64,000 nucleotides of DNA from the NCBI GenBank assembly GCA_947095535.1, contig OX352772.1, forward strand, positions 164,834,615 through 164,898,614. Direction: 5' to 3'. The notes under the pieces are model-generated. The model did not search any database. It was given only the letters and a program-made list of their open reading frames with translations, and was not told where the DNA came from. The position numbers and the translations under genes are program-made. Source of the DNA: Poecilobothrus nobilitatus (taxonomy: Eukaryota > Arthropoda > Insecta > Diptera > Dolichopodidae). How positions within the stretch are numbered: position 1 is the stretch's first letter; each line of letters begins with the position of its first letter. Shown piece by piece: positions 31,251 to 43,569 of the stretch.

Positions 31251-32725
31251 TTTTAATCACAATAAAATATATTATAACAATGTTATTTTTAACTCTAAAT
31301 TTAAGAATAAAATTAAATCAAAATCGTAATGTAATAAATGTAATAAATTAAAAATTATTAAGTAAGGTGTTGATTCATTAGGATCATCCATTACTTGAAG
31401 TTATGTACATTTTATTTTGGATATTAAAATTTAGAAGGATTGTAATGTAATGCTACATCGAATTAAAAAAAAATAAATAAATAGATTGTACATAGAAATA
31501 AAAAAAATTAAATTATTAAAAAAATAATTTTGTTACATATTATACATTTTAACAAGATAACAACACTTATAACAGTGCGGGCACTCTTCCCCAAATCTCC
31601 ACTAAACACATCTTTGAACTCTTGTATGTTTTACGTACTTATGCTGTGATTGACAAAAGCTGATCTGTCTAACTAATTCTAAAATATACTAGTTTTTAAA
31701 ACATGTTGAAAAAATTTTTTTTTCAACATTTTTCACTATTCCACATTTTCTGCTCAAAATTTTTTTTCAATATTTTTATTTCAACATTTTTTTTGTCAAA
31801 ACGACTGAGTCCCATTTCTGCATTATTTTGTTTCCATATTTCTACTATCTAGAGTAGGTATAAATTCATATGACTATATTTTCTGGATCTTCCTGCTTTA
31901 AGACTAATACGATTATTACAAATTAAAATCATTGATACTTACTTTACTTTGTACCGCCTTCCATCTGCCCCTGTATACGAATAAGAGCCACTGATCACAA
32001 AAGTTTTCGAATCTTTTAATTTTCCCACTTGAGTCAAAGCTATACCATTTTGTGTTTCTATACTAATGAAATAAATATTTATTTTATAAATAAAGCATTA
32101 TTAGCAATTATAAAATTAATATAATTCTTAATGTGCTAAAAAGGTAATAATAATATATTTATTAAAAGTAATATAATTCATTTTGCATAAATAATGATAA
32201 ATAACGAGTGAAAATTATACTATATTCACAAAAAGTTCATCTAAACAGACGCGAATTTTCTTTAAAAAGTATTTTTTCTAGACATATCTACTTATCTCAT
32301 TACAGAAATATCAATAGGTAGATATTTATGTATATATGTATATATGTATGTATATATATTTTGACATTGTGGGTAAAGCATATGATCATAATGCATATTA
32401 TGTATTCTAATTTTTACAGAAACGCTGTAAAATCCTAGTTTTTTAATTTCATCTTCATTTTTTAGATCTTATCTTCAATACTTACATATTATTTTACAGA
32501 CACATTTTTGAAAATCTGTCTTATGAAATAAAAATGTAAGTATTTATGCGTTTTCCAAAAAAATGTTCAAAACTACAAATTTTTCTATAACAACTTACAT
32601 AGAGCTATATACATAATTTTCTAATTCAAAATTTCTTTCAAAATTTGCAATGCAACCATAAACGTTATTTAATATTTAGTGCAAAGAGTTGTTTCAGTTT
32701 TGTATTTTGTAATCCTTTCTTAAAT
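31251..32725. other. No recognisable gene
   Basis: AT-rich; includes a tatgtatatatg microsatellite at about 32,330-32,360 and poly-T runs. The only long frames are low complexity. Confidence 0.4.
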
Positions 32726-32727
32726 TA

Positions 32728-34262
32728 TTATACCCGTACGATAGGATCGGGTATAATAAAATTACTCCTCCGTTTGTAACACCTCGAAATAAGCGAGCTA
32801 GATATACCTTCAAAGGTATGGGTCGGATCAGGAAAAAATTCTAAAACTTTTGAGCCATGTCCGTCCGTCCGTCCGTCAGCACGCTAACTCAAAAACTAAG
32901 AAATCTAGAATCTTGAAATTTACACAAAATATTCTGGGTTCGTATTTGTAGGTTCCCTATTTTTTTTGGTTGAGTTTGGACCAAGCCTTAGGGTAGCTCT
33001 CGAACACATAACTTTTAGATCCCTACATTTTTTTTGAAATAGAGCTATGAAATTTTAACAGCTGATAGATCTCACAAAAATATTAATTTTATTTTTAATA
33101 ACTTTTTTTTGTAGCCCCACCCGTTACGGAGCTGCAGCTTCCCAAAGGTTCAAAAAAGCTCTATATTTAAATTGTTATAGCACAAGTTGTATAAGGTATA
33201 TCTTCATTTTGAAAACGCCAAACGATTACTACTTTTATTAGCTTTAAAAGTATATATACAATAAATATATATTTGTGACATACGGTGTCTTAATTTACCG
33301 TTATGCGAAACTCAAATTTTGCAAAATCCTTTAACCCTTCTATCTTTTAAACTGTTTAAGTTGGAAACTTGAAATTTTTACAGAAGTTAGATCTTTAAAA
33401 ATAAGTATGAGTCATTTCAGAAATTTTTTTTGTATCACCCCCGTTTAGGAGCTGTAAGGGGTCAAATACTGAAAATTTCCTATTTTTAAACACCTGTAAC
33501 TTGAACATCTGTTAAAATTTTTTTGAAGTAATACACAAAAATTAAAGCTTTTACATTATACTTTTATTTATGTTAACAACTTTTTTTAATAATATAGGGT
33601 TACTTTATAATTGACGAAAGTGTTACTTGATTTTTTCAAATTTTCTAACAAATTTCTTTAACGAATTTTTTGCATTTTGTTTTACTCGATAATTTGAAAT
33701 TTTTGAGGATATAATGGGTAGTACATAAAAATGTAAATAAATAAACAACGTAACGGTTGCTTGAAGAATTTTTATTTATATGATATTAATATATATACAT
33801 ACTTATATAATATCATGTTTATTTACATATCGTATATGTCACTAGTGAATGAATGATAAGAGTATGGATGTATATTATATAGCGCCGTGTTTACATACAT
33901 ATATGTATTTTATTGTACTTATAAGAAATTATTCTGTCAATGGAATATTTAAATATAATATAATATAATATTTAAAATTATATTTACTATTTTGTACTAA
34001 ATAAATTTAATATACATTTACCGCTTAGTATTAAATGGTAGTATAGAATATTCGAAAAAGTTTTGGATTGATAATCGTTATGTGAAAGGTTAGACTCTGC
34101 TTTTGAAGAACGTACATATAAACATATAGTTTGAATATATGTACAACCCGTAGTTCTAGAAATTATAAAATTCACCCAAATTATTTTAAAATACTAAAAT
34201 ATTAAATAATATTGTGAGCAGAGTGACAGGCTGTGAACATACTAACGGTTCGTACGGGTATC
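32728..34262. mobile_element. Non-autonomous TIR element, about 1.5 kb, TA-flanked
   Basis: Left end TA-cccgtacgatagg (32,730) and right end tcgtacggg-TA (34,242-34,253) form perfect 9-bp inverted ends flanked by TA, as for Tc1/mariner-like insertions. Inside are gtttgtaacacctcgaaata (32,775), a gtccgtccgtccgtccgtc run (32,861-32,879) and a module at 33,110-33,620 that recurs inverted at 61,890-62,400. No transposase frame. Boundaries are inferred from short ends only. Confidence 0.5.
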
Positions 34263-35750
34263 TAAAAGTTGACAAAGGCAACTGTATAAAAAATAAGATT
34301 TGTTTTTATTATATAATATTAACGAATGTAATATTGGTAGTAGATTTTAAGTAATATTATCATGTTTGGGAGTTTGTGATAAGGTCTACTATGGTAATTG
34401 TTCTGCATTAAAATGTTCGATTGTTGACAAAATAAAAAAATAGCTGTGGGTCTTAAACGATGATTATTTTGAAGCCTCATTGGATGCGTATTGGTAACAA
34501 TTAATAAGGGTAGCTGCTAAACTTAAGAAAATAATTTATGTTTGACACCTTAACAAGATAAGGTAAGTCAATGACTCTGGCGTTGTCTTATTAAATTCTT
34601 AACAAGTTATCTCTGATAAGTTACCTAACCGAATTAACAAGGTTAAAAGATACATTCTTAAATCTAAGATTAACTGTTGCAAAATGTCATTCGCGTCAAT
34701 TTATATCCAAATTTAGGGTCAAATGATCTAATCTTTCTAAATCTCTAATTTTCATTTTAGGAGGGACGGTGGGAAACTTCCAAAGTCACCTAAAGTAATT
34801 GCATGTGGTTCCTCGAGATAGTGTTCGACTTTACCTAACTAAATCGTTGATACAATGTTTTCAATAGGAGTAATCTTACCCACAGCAGTTTTTTCATATT
34901 ATTTTGGTATAGTCAATGCCATATCTCGACAGCTTACTACAGATGTTCTAACCCCGTTTTTGTAGATAGAAGTCGAAAAAATGGATTTCGACACCTGCGG
35001 TAAAATACCAATCGAAAGAGACTTACTAAATTGAAATTAAGTGGAGCAATTAGATAATGAGCTTATTTATCTAGGAAAGGTATAAATGTGCTTGGAAGAT
35101 GTGCACCAGCGCACGAATGGCTACAAAAATGTTCTTTGAGACAGATATAGATTTATAATTAATAAATTTTAGGTATTGAAATCAATATTTGGAACAGTCG
35201 TGAATGGTGCTTTCTGTCGCTAAGCTTTTTTAAAACTATCAGCAAAGAAAAAATTTCCTTTTTTTAACAACAAAAAAAAATTTTAATTTATGAAAAGGAA
35301 ATTTAAATTTTCACTCTTAACTAAGTAGACGTGCTAAATTTATTCTTAATTTTATTTTTAATTTTTAACTTTTAATTTGTTATTTAACTTTAAAATAATA
35401 ATAATGCATTTTAATATTTAAATAAATTATTTGATAATAATAAAAAAAGAAAAGAAGGAAAAAAAACTGTGTTGAACTGATTTTTAAAAACTTGTAAACA
35501 GTGCTTTTGTAAATTATTTATCTTTTAAATTTCAACAAAAAACAAAAAAAAAATTTTTCTTTTCTTTTTGTTAAACTTTTGTTAAAAAGAAAAAATTAAA
35601 TTTGGAATCTGCTTATTTTAATTTTACTTACTTACTTTTTTTTAAATTATTGTTTATTCTGCTAGTACTTTTGCTAAAAACTTTGAACTCTTTTTAAATT
35701 GCCTTTTTTCTGTTTTTAATTGTTTAAGTCAATATTATTTATTTAATCAA
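34263..35750. other. No recognisable gene
   Basis: AT-rich, poly-A/T runs, especially 35,220-35,750. A short higher-complexity patch at 34,560-34,960 could be the end of another element but shows no coding motif. Confidence 0.4.
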
Positions 35751-35752
35751 AA

Positions 35753-36560
35753 ATGAATTCGGTTAAAAACTGCACAGTTTATGACGCAAAAACAGAAACT
35801 GTTACATGCAGGAATTTTTGTAAGAAGCACCTCCACGTAGTTTGTTTAAACGCTCTTAGAGTTTGGTATTCTGCATTCCAGACTCAATACTTCATATGAA
35901 ACGAATGCTTGGATTATCACTCAGAAGTACACAGGACTTTCAGCAAAGTTTAACAACACAATAAAATTCAACTCAGTGTCATTTAATGAAATGGCTAAAG
36001 ATTATGAAGCCCTCAATACTACCTTCAGGAGAACGTCACTAAAGCAGAATGATCATTTGAAGCAGAACGCAGTGTGCAATAAAGATGAATTTATTTCTGC
36101 ATTAAATTCTACGAATGAATCTATCAAATCATTAACTAATGCGTTAAAGTCATCTATCAACTCACAACTGCAAAAACTTTTTAATTCAAAATTTATTGAC
36201 ACTACTACTGACATTGCAGAGAAATTTAATGAGCAGATAGGTTCATTAAGAAAATAAATTTTGAATATGGGTATGAAACTAGGTGCTAGTCTTGATACAA
36301 TGTATGATGTCAAAGATGTCATCTTTTGATACATTTAGATGCAAGCAAATGTATCTAAGTCACAACTCAAAAGATATCTGGACTCAGAATGATAAGCCTT
36401 TCAACTATAGTGCCTACAACTACAATACAGTTGGAAATTAAAAAAATGTAACTTACACTGTCTTATGTTCTGAAACTATCTCATCTGCAGATTATTCAAT
36501 TCAAGATTAATCTGCCACGTTTTCGAACCATGATTAAATATCATTTATTTATTTATTTTC
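35753..36560 (+). pseudogene. LINE ORF1 with PHD-like zinc motif
   Basis: From ATG 35,753 the reading has Cys at CTVYDA, VTCRNFCKKHLHVVCL and NECLDYH, the C4HC3-like spacing of PHD-type fingers found at the N-terminus of ORF1 in some insect CR1/Jockey-like LINEs. TGA at about 35,896-35,901 replaces what would be a residue just before NEC. After a frame change, 35,976-36,257 is open for 93 residues of a predicted coiled coil (SINSQLQKLFNSKF), then further short frames. It would bind nucleic acid in the LINE RNP. No ORF2 follows directly. Confidence 0.5.
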
Positions 36561-37140
36561 AATAGTAAATGCCAAAAGAGATTGCTCTCATATCATGGCT
36601 GTATACATTTTAAAATATTATTTATTCATTTCAATCTTAATTATTAAATTTTCAAAATATAAAAGAGGTACAAAATAAAATCAAGTTCTAAGTCAAGCTT
36701 CGTAAACAATTCTTTATATAATGAAGTACTACAGTGCAGTACGGACAATAGAAATTTATCTTCACCTAAACTGACACTATCAACACTAAAAGTTCTACAA
36801 ATTTCTGCATCTACTTCGATATCATTAAGCTCTGATACTACGGATCAATTGCCATTTGTAACTAGCCCTATATTAAAAAATGTTCTTCTAAATTGCCAAC
36901 TAAGAAGGTTCAATTTTTGCTTCCAAATGAAAAATAAATTACGGCAGACAGTAAAAATTAAAATATATTAGAAATAAATTACGGCCTCAACTAAGGAATA
37001 ATCTAAACCGGATTCGGATCTGCGTGAAACTGCGTGATATTTTTAGACTTAAGAACTGCGTGAGGTAGTAGTTTACCTCCCCATGCTTACGACTAACTAA
37101 CTTCTTTATCTGCGGTAGAAGTCAAGCCGTCCATAGTCCC
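36561..37140. other. No recognisable gene
   Basis: AT-rich; ttatttatttatttt at 36,543. Nothing identified. Confidence 0.4.
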
Positions 37141-38375
37141 TTAGGCTTGACGTCTCAGGGTTCCTGTCATTTGTTCATGGTGTGGCTTCTCTTCTCCGTG
37201 GCCACTTTCTCTCGTCCGATCTCCGCCTTTCACCTGTAGATATTTTTCCTTTCCAACGCCAGCAGTTTGACGGGTATAACCAGCGATTACGAGCACCGCA
37301 GCTTCAGAGACTGTTTGGTAGGAACAGGCAACCCGGAGAGCAGCACGACCCTGGACAGAAGCTAGTCCTTTCCTGTACCACTCAAATCGCATGCGATCGC
37401 CCCAGACCTCCGCACAGCGCCGACTGTACGGTATTCATTAGGAGTCGTCGCTTACTTAAATTAGGCCCATGAGTTTTAGCCATAATTCTGCTCAAGTTCG
37501 TGACCATAACTTCCGACTTGTCAGCCATCCGCCACAAGTGCTGCCCGAAGGTGAGTTTTGATCGATCATCAGGTATTTAGCAGCAGCTTTTGACTCTACG
37601 CGCTCCTCTCCTACCATAAACGGTAGAATGATGTCGATACTTTTTGGTGAGAATAAAAATTTCCATTTTGGCAAGCGCCAAAGTTCGCTCTCGACCACAC
37701 ATCCATGTCCTTATTCTCTGCATCGGTATATTTAATTTTAGCTGCGCCAATTCGGTGGTGCGTTCGGAAATCTATCAGCACTGAAATATCGTCCGCATAG
37801 CCGTTCAAGCTCATTCCTTCTGACATTTCTAATCGCAGGGGCTCATCGTATACCACATTCCAGAGATCAGGTTGTAGGATGGACCCTTGAGCTGCCCCTG
37901 CCCTGATCGTCTTCGTACGCTGGCCGCCCTCTGTTCCATACACGAGGAATCTGTCTCGTAGGTAGTCCCGAATAACTTGCATGAGGTATTCCTCTACTCT
38001 GAACGCCTCTAATGCCTCCAGCATATCCACCCACCTAGCAGAATTGAACTCGTTTTTCACGTCAAATGTGACAAGGACGACTAACTGTCGGGAGTAGTTA
38101 CCTTCTTCAGCCTTTCCCACGGTTTCTATTACCTCTTTAATAGCTCCTATAGTGGAGCGTCCTCACCGAAAGCCATACTGTCATTCAAGATGGCGGCGAC
38201 TCTTGCTCTTGCTATTTTGGGAGCCACTAGCCACTATCGCATCATTAAGCTCATCTAGTTCGGTCAGCCCGTTTTTCACATCCAGCTATATGTTTTTTTG
38301 CCTACCAGTTGCAGCCCGCATGTAACCGATTATAGTCTGGCACTAGCGTAGCATCCTAGTAGTATGTAGCATTAA
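37141..38375 (-). pseudogene. R1-clade LINE reverse transcriptase fragment
   Basis: The 169-residue frame 37,611-38,120 reads VLVTFDVKNEFNSARWVDMLEAL (motif A), FLVYGTEGGQRTKTIRAGAAQGSIL (motif B) and MSLNGYADDISVLI (motif C, YADD kept). Upstream on minus (38,165) QYGFR-stop-GRSTIGAIKEVIE precedes it. The C-terminal frame 37,141-37,392 has SVQGRAALRVACSYQTVSEAAVLVIAG and HHEQMTGTLRRQ. These are typical of R1-clade LINEs. Sequence between motif C and the QGRAALRVA block is shortened and frameshifted. G+C is clearly higher than the surrounding DNA. Confidence 0.85.
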
Positions 38376-38409
38376 GTTTGTAATAACTTAATTAATTCAT
38401 TGACGGATG

Positions 38410-40035
38410 CCATTTCATTTTCTACTACTATAAGAAAATGCAATAAAAAAATCAGGTATAGTAAACCTTGGATTGACATAGAATGGACTCAATTAATAAA
38501 AATAAAATTTACTGGTATAAAAAATATAAACAAAATATAAATGAACCCTATTTTAAAGATAAGTACCATTTTTGGTTAAAAAAATTAACTGCTCGCAAAA
38601 GAAGAAAAAAGAAAGAGTGTGATAAAAAAGGAGTTGCAAAAATGTGAAAATAATCCTCAAACAATTTTGAAAGTAATAAATAATATAGTAACTGACAGAG
38701 TAAGTAATAGAAATAATGATTTCTTTAATAGTATTGAGAATTCCCAGGTGGACAAATTGGAAAAAATAAATCAGTTTAATCAACACTATTGTGAAGTTGG
38801 TAAAAAACTTGCAATGCCTTTTACAAAAATACATATATCAACCAAAGCTCAGAACTAATAATAAATTTAATTTTCAAAAAATAACTGATAAATGATAAAT
38901 TAAAATTAATTAATAGTTTACCAAACACACAAAGCTCTGGGATAGAAGAAATTGAAGGTTATATAGTCAAAGAATGCAAAGAACATTTATTAACACCAAT
39001 AAATGTACTTATAAATACTGCAATCAGTGAAGGTGTTATGTCTGAGCTTTTGAAAATCAATAAAATAGTTCCTATTTATAAAAAAGATGGGCACAAGAAT
39101 GATATAAATAATTTTAAACTTATTGCTGTATCATCAGTTATTAGTAAAATTTCTGAAAGCGATATAAATAAACAATTATCTGAATATCTTCGTAAAAACA
39201 AGTTAATCTGTGACTGTGATGTGGATTCACTAAAAATTCCAATACAACTGCTGCATTATTTGATGTATTATTAACGTTATTGCAAACTGAAATTTCAAAA
39301 AATTAAAAAGTTGAATTAGTTTTTTCGATATATCAAAAGCTATCGATACAGTTGATAGATCAATACTACTCAGAAAGCTATTTGAATTTGGTGTAACAAG
39401 TACAGAATATGATTGGTTTAAAAGGTATTTGCAGAACAGACAACAATATACAGAATGGAATGGAATAAGAAGCAGCAAAATTGGCATTGAGAATGGTGTT
39501 ATACAGGGTAGCTCACTTGGACCAACTTTGAAAGCATTTTAAATTAGTGTTTCAACAATAAATTTGAAAAAAGAAATTGTGATATACATAGTTACAATAC
39601 AAGGTCTTCTAATCAGCTTAGATATAATACTTTACATGGACTTATTGGTATATATTGAATCATGAAATCGAGTTTATCATTTTATAATAGACTTCCTTTG
39701 GAATTAAAAATTGAAAATTAAAAAATATTTAAGAAAAAAGTAAAAAAAATACTAGTAGAGAATTATATTTAAAGATAAAAATGCATCTTATATTATATTA
39801 TGTTTTTATTTCTATAATTTAATTTTTTTTTTTGTTCTTATCTTGCCAATTTGTTATTAGTTTCTTATATAATATTTTAAATTGTAAATTTGTTAGTTAG
39901 TTTCCATTTTATTTTGTTTTTATTATCTTTATTATTCATATTAATTATCTTTGTTTAAGTTATACCCTCTGTACGAGATAATTTTATCTCTTTTGAGAAT
40001 TATTGAATAAACAAATAAAAAAATAAATAAATAAT
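38410..40035 (+). pseudogene. LINE with RT remnant, deleted middle and preserved 3' end
   Basis: Linker block RYSKPWIDIEW (38,455) and a frame 38,619-38,858 precede RT blocks IVPIYKKDGHKNDINNFKLIAVSS (39,060), ISKAIDTVDRSILLRKLFEFG (39,330) and GVIQGSSLGPTL (39,494-39,530). Directly after, within 30 bp, comes the C-terminal tail block HSYNTRSSNQLRYNT (about 39,588), so the YADD half is deleted. The 3' end is kept: an AT-rich UTR and gaataaacaaataaaaaaataaataaata at 40,003-40,035. Same family as 50,205-53,990. Confidence 0.72.
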
Positions 40036-40790
40036 GTTATAATATAATATTCTATATCTAAAAATAATAATATTAATAATAACTAAAAATATAAATAAAG
40101 CGTTGGCCACGAAATCCCAAATACAAAATTCAAAAACTTAAAATCCTACAATTTAAAATTCCGAAAATTCAAAATCCCAAAGCAGTTTTCTTATCATAAT
40201 ATTTTTGAATTTTTCACACATCGATTTATTGGAAACAAAAATATTGAATGCAAAAATTGTCGAAAAAAAAATTTAAATAAAAAAGTCTGTTGAATGCAAA
40301 AAATGTTGTAAAATTATGTTGTATTTTTAAAAAAGCGTATAATTGTTTTTAAATTTAACTCTAAAATCTCCTCTAATTCAAAAATTTGCACATATAAAAT
40401 TACATCATGCATTCCAGTATATTATAAGTGTGCTAACAATCTACATAAACTAAGGTGTATTTGAAAAGGTAGTATTGTAACGCCTCTCCTGTCAAAATTT
40501 GGGAGCCATCCGAAATGTCCCACCATACATACATTTTTTAAGTTTTTGCTTTTGTTTGTATTACTTGCAATATTTTTTCTTGTAACAAAATTATAATTTT
40601 TAATCTGTATGTGTTACTTAAAATATACAGCTTATAAGTTTTTTATTTTTGTTGGAAACTTTGTTTCATAGCGCCAAACAATGAGAGATACAATGGCGAT
40701 TCTGTGAGAACCTTTCGATGACAGAATAATTTCAAAAATGGTGATTTCACCCTCCTGATTCTCCAGATTTGACGACCATTTCATAATGAA
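40036..40790. other. No recognisable gene
   Basis: AT-rich; 40,358-40,400 resembles the repeat unit aactctaaaatccctcctaattc found at 47.7 kb. Confidence 0.4.
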
Positions 40791-41765
40791 CATAGTCAGA
40801 AAATTTAAAATGGAACTATCTTCGAAAAAAAATTAAGTGCGATTTTTGTTTTTTATTTTTCTGACTTAATTCTTAATGAAATCAGAAAACGAAATGAGTC
40901 TGAAAATTAAAAATAAATAACATGAATTTTATCAGCATAGCCGCTGTTGTAGGTCACAAAAGAGGAATATCTGCTTTTTCCACAAATTTTATAAAATTAA
41001 GTTAATCATTTTGTAAACACCGTGGGAAGAGTCCGCAGCAGTTCGACGGATATCGTCGGATTTTATCGGGCGTAGCAGCAGTTCGACGGATATCGACACA
41101 CCGTGTCTCGTCTTGCGCCGCGCCGTATCCGTATTATTATTTCTTATTCAATTTATTGTACTTAATCTTGGAACAAATATCTACTTTTTGGCGGTATGAA
41201 CTAAACCCTAAGTCACAAAAGCTCCGGGTTGATTATACAATTTTGTGTTTTAAAATCTGGCGTTTTCAAAATCTTGCATTTTTGTTAAAACATCCAGAAA
41301 AAGAGAATAATATGTACATGTAGCCCACCTTTCGTAATTATTTTTACCAACGCAGGCGCCAAACATGACGCACCAACGCACACGCCCCGCCCTCTCCCAC
41401 GGTGTTTATAAAATTATTACCTTAATTTTATAAAATTTCTGCAAAAAATCGATATTCTCCTTTTCTGACCAACAGAGCGGCTACGCATAAATATCCAACA
41501 AGCAGCGGTGGTGACCATTTATTGGAACACAAGATATGATTTAGAAACTTGTTCTTTGTGCAAAATTTAAAAAAATTTTGTACCTGCTTAGAAAAATACA
41601 AAAGTTTTTATTTTTGGAAAACCGAATTATATAAAATTAGTGTTTTATGATATTAATTATTGTTTTCCTTTTTCTAACTTAGTTCATTATAAAGTAAGTT
41701 AGAAAAATTAAAAATGAATAAGTTAGAAAAAGCCAAGTGCTATTTTTCAGTTGAACAAGTGCCAT
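40790..41765. mobile_element. Foldback-like inverted repeat with GC-rich core
   Basis: The arm gtcacaaaagaggaatatc...aacaccgtgggaagag (40,953-41,033) is repeated inverted at 41,390-41,475 (ctcccacggtgtttataaaat...), with weaker similarity extending outward to about 40,800 and 41,760. The 355-bp core is GC-richer and holds a doubled gcagttcgacggatatcg (41,038 and 41,070). No transposase is coded. It resembles a foldback or large-hairpin MITE. Confidence 0.6.
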
Positions 41766-41814
41766 AAAATATTTTAAATAAAGTTTCTAAATCTTATATT
41801 TATTATAAAAACTT

Positions 41815-43050
41815 TTAGGTGATGCATCGCGGAATACTAATGGTAAATGAAGTAACTAAGCAAAGAAAAGATAACTCTTTATATTGTAAGTGGAAAAATT
41901 AAATTTGAATAACATATTCTTAATACAGAAATATCTGTAAGAAAAAAGCTCGAATTTGAAAACATGGATTTAATAAAAGATAAAATAAAAGAAAATAACG
42001 ATTTTACTGATATTGCAGGTCCTTTACAATGTAGGCATTATTCAAAATTAAATAAAAATCTTAGTAATGAAGTTTTATTTGATCACGAACCAAGCATAGC
42101 TACATTTTATGTCATGAGGCTCAAAAAGTTAATTATCAGTCTTTTTTTATTTAATTAAGTTGTCCATCAGACGGTAAATCTTATCTTGAAAATTTTAATT
42201 CAAGTAAGCTTTTTTAATCGTTCTTATATTTTTATTTTGTAATTATTTATGGGTTATAATTTTGTAAAATTTTTGTATTTGTGTATTGACTTATGTATAT
42301 ATTATTTTGTTTATCTGAAAATAAAAACAATTCAAAAACAACCGTTGTTCCTAAAACGCAAACACGAAAATACGGAAGATAATAAACAAGCTCTTAGGCT
42401 TTGTCAATTTTTAAATTCGTAAGTTTAACTTTTCGTATTATATGAATTATTCGTTTATTTAAAATTCATTCAAATGTAGCAGTCAATTTTTACATAAAAA
42501 CTTTACTTCACTTCATAATATAAATACGGCTTATCAAATGAATTAAATACGGATAAATAATACTAAAAATACGTAGAATAATACAAAATATTACATGCTG
42601 GGCACTATTATTAAATATTTATAATATAATATATTCTTAATTATTATATTGTTATTTTTAAATTTGATAATAGATTTGAACGACTTTGAAAACAGTGGCA
42701 GGGATTACTTACCCTCATCCTTCCATAGCTCAACTACGCCTAAAGGGAGCCCATTTACTCCTAAAGTAAAAAATCGTAAAAATATAATATTTGATACTAA
42801 TAACAGCAGTTTGAATAAAAAGGGGTGAGAAATCCACAAAATTGGCAAAAGAATAAAGTCAAAATAACAAGAGTACATGGATTAAGCTACGCACACGCCT
42901 GAAAAGAAAAGGCTTAAGCATACGCCTGAAAAGGAAAGGTTCTGTAATTTCTGTTCACATTGATGTGGCAGAGAAATACACTAAAAATAATAAAAAATAT
43001 ACTAGAACGGATGGTGGGAAATATTCTGCAAAAAGCGTATAACATTGACT
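41815..43050 (+). other. Possible exons of an unidentified gene
   Basis: Coding-like stretches lie between splice-like sites. One, from an acceptor at 41,928 (aatacag), reads ISVRKKLEFENMDLIKDKI and runs to 42,156. A second ends at a good donor (aaattc|gtaagtt, 42,419) with LFLKRKHENTEDNKQALRLC. A third follows an acceptor at 42,673 (gataatag) and reads FENSGRDYLPSSFHSSTTP, resembling the Ser/Thr-rich SGxxYxPS segment of some uncharacterised insect or transposon-linked proteins. A fourth block near 42,880-43,020 has a doubled 'cacgcctgaaaagaaaagg-cttaag'. No protein family is recognised and no continuous frame exists. Confidence 0.3.
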
Positions 43051-43565
43051 TTATAACCTGTAAAGTATAAACCTAAATAATAACTAAAAATCAATTTAAA
43101 ATCAGAATCCTGCATTTACATATATATAGTATGTACATATACATATATATGAAACAATTCACGAAATTAATTTTTTCTTTAATATTTAACAAATTTTTGG
43201 GATCTCGTGACGCTGCCATAAAAACTTCATGAGAATATTGACATGTTACTACACGACACGACATAACCTAAGAAACATCAGGCAGGGCTATGTATAATCG
43301 CAGCGAAGCGAAATCTTGCGGTAATTATTATTTTAGGGTTAAAGTTGGAAAAAAAAAACATAACATCGTCTCTTCACAAAGGCAAAAGCTGCAAACTCAG
43401 CAGTAAGTGGAAAACTTTCTAGAATAGGCCAATCCCCTGCTTAGATTAGTCTTAAAAATGATTAACACACAAATAGCCAAATGAAACATCCCCCCCGCCC
43501 GTTAAATGATACGAATTGCCCAATGCAAGATTCTCTTGAAGCATTTCTCGTAAAGCATCGAGTAT
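43051..43565. other. No recognisable gene
   Basis: AT-rich with tatatatagtatgtacatatacatatata (43,120-43,150, split). Nothing identified. Confidence 0.4.
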
Positions 43566-43569
43566 ATCC

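Noticed and set aside
36053..36334. 93-residue minus frame
   Set aside because: Antisense to the better supported LINE ORF1 coiled-coil frame at 35,976-36,257.
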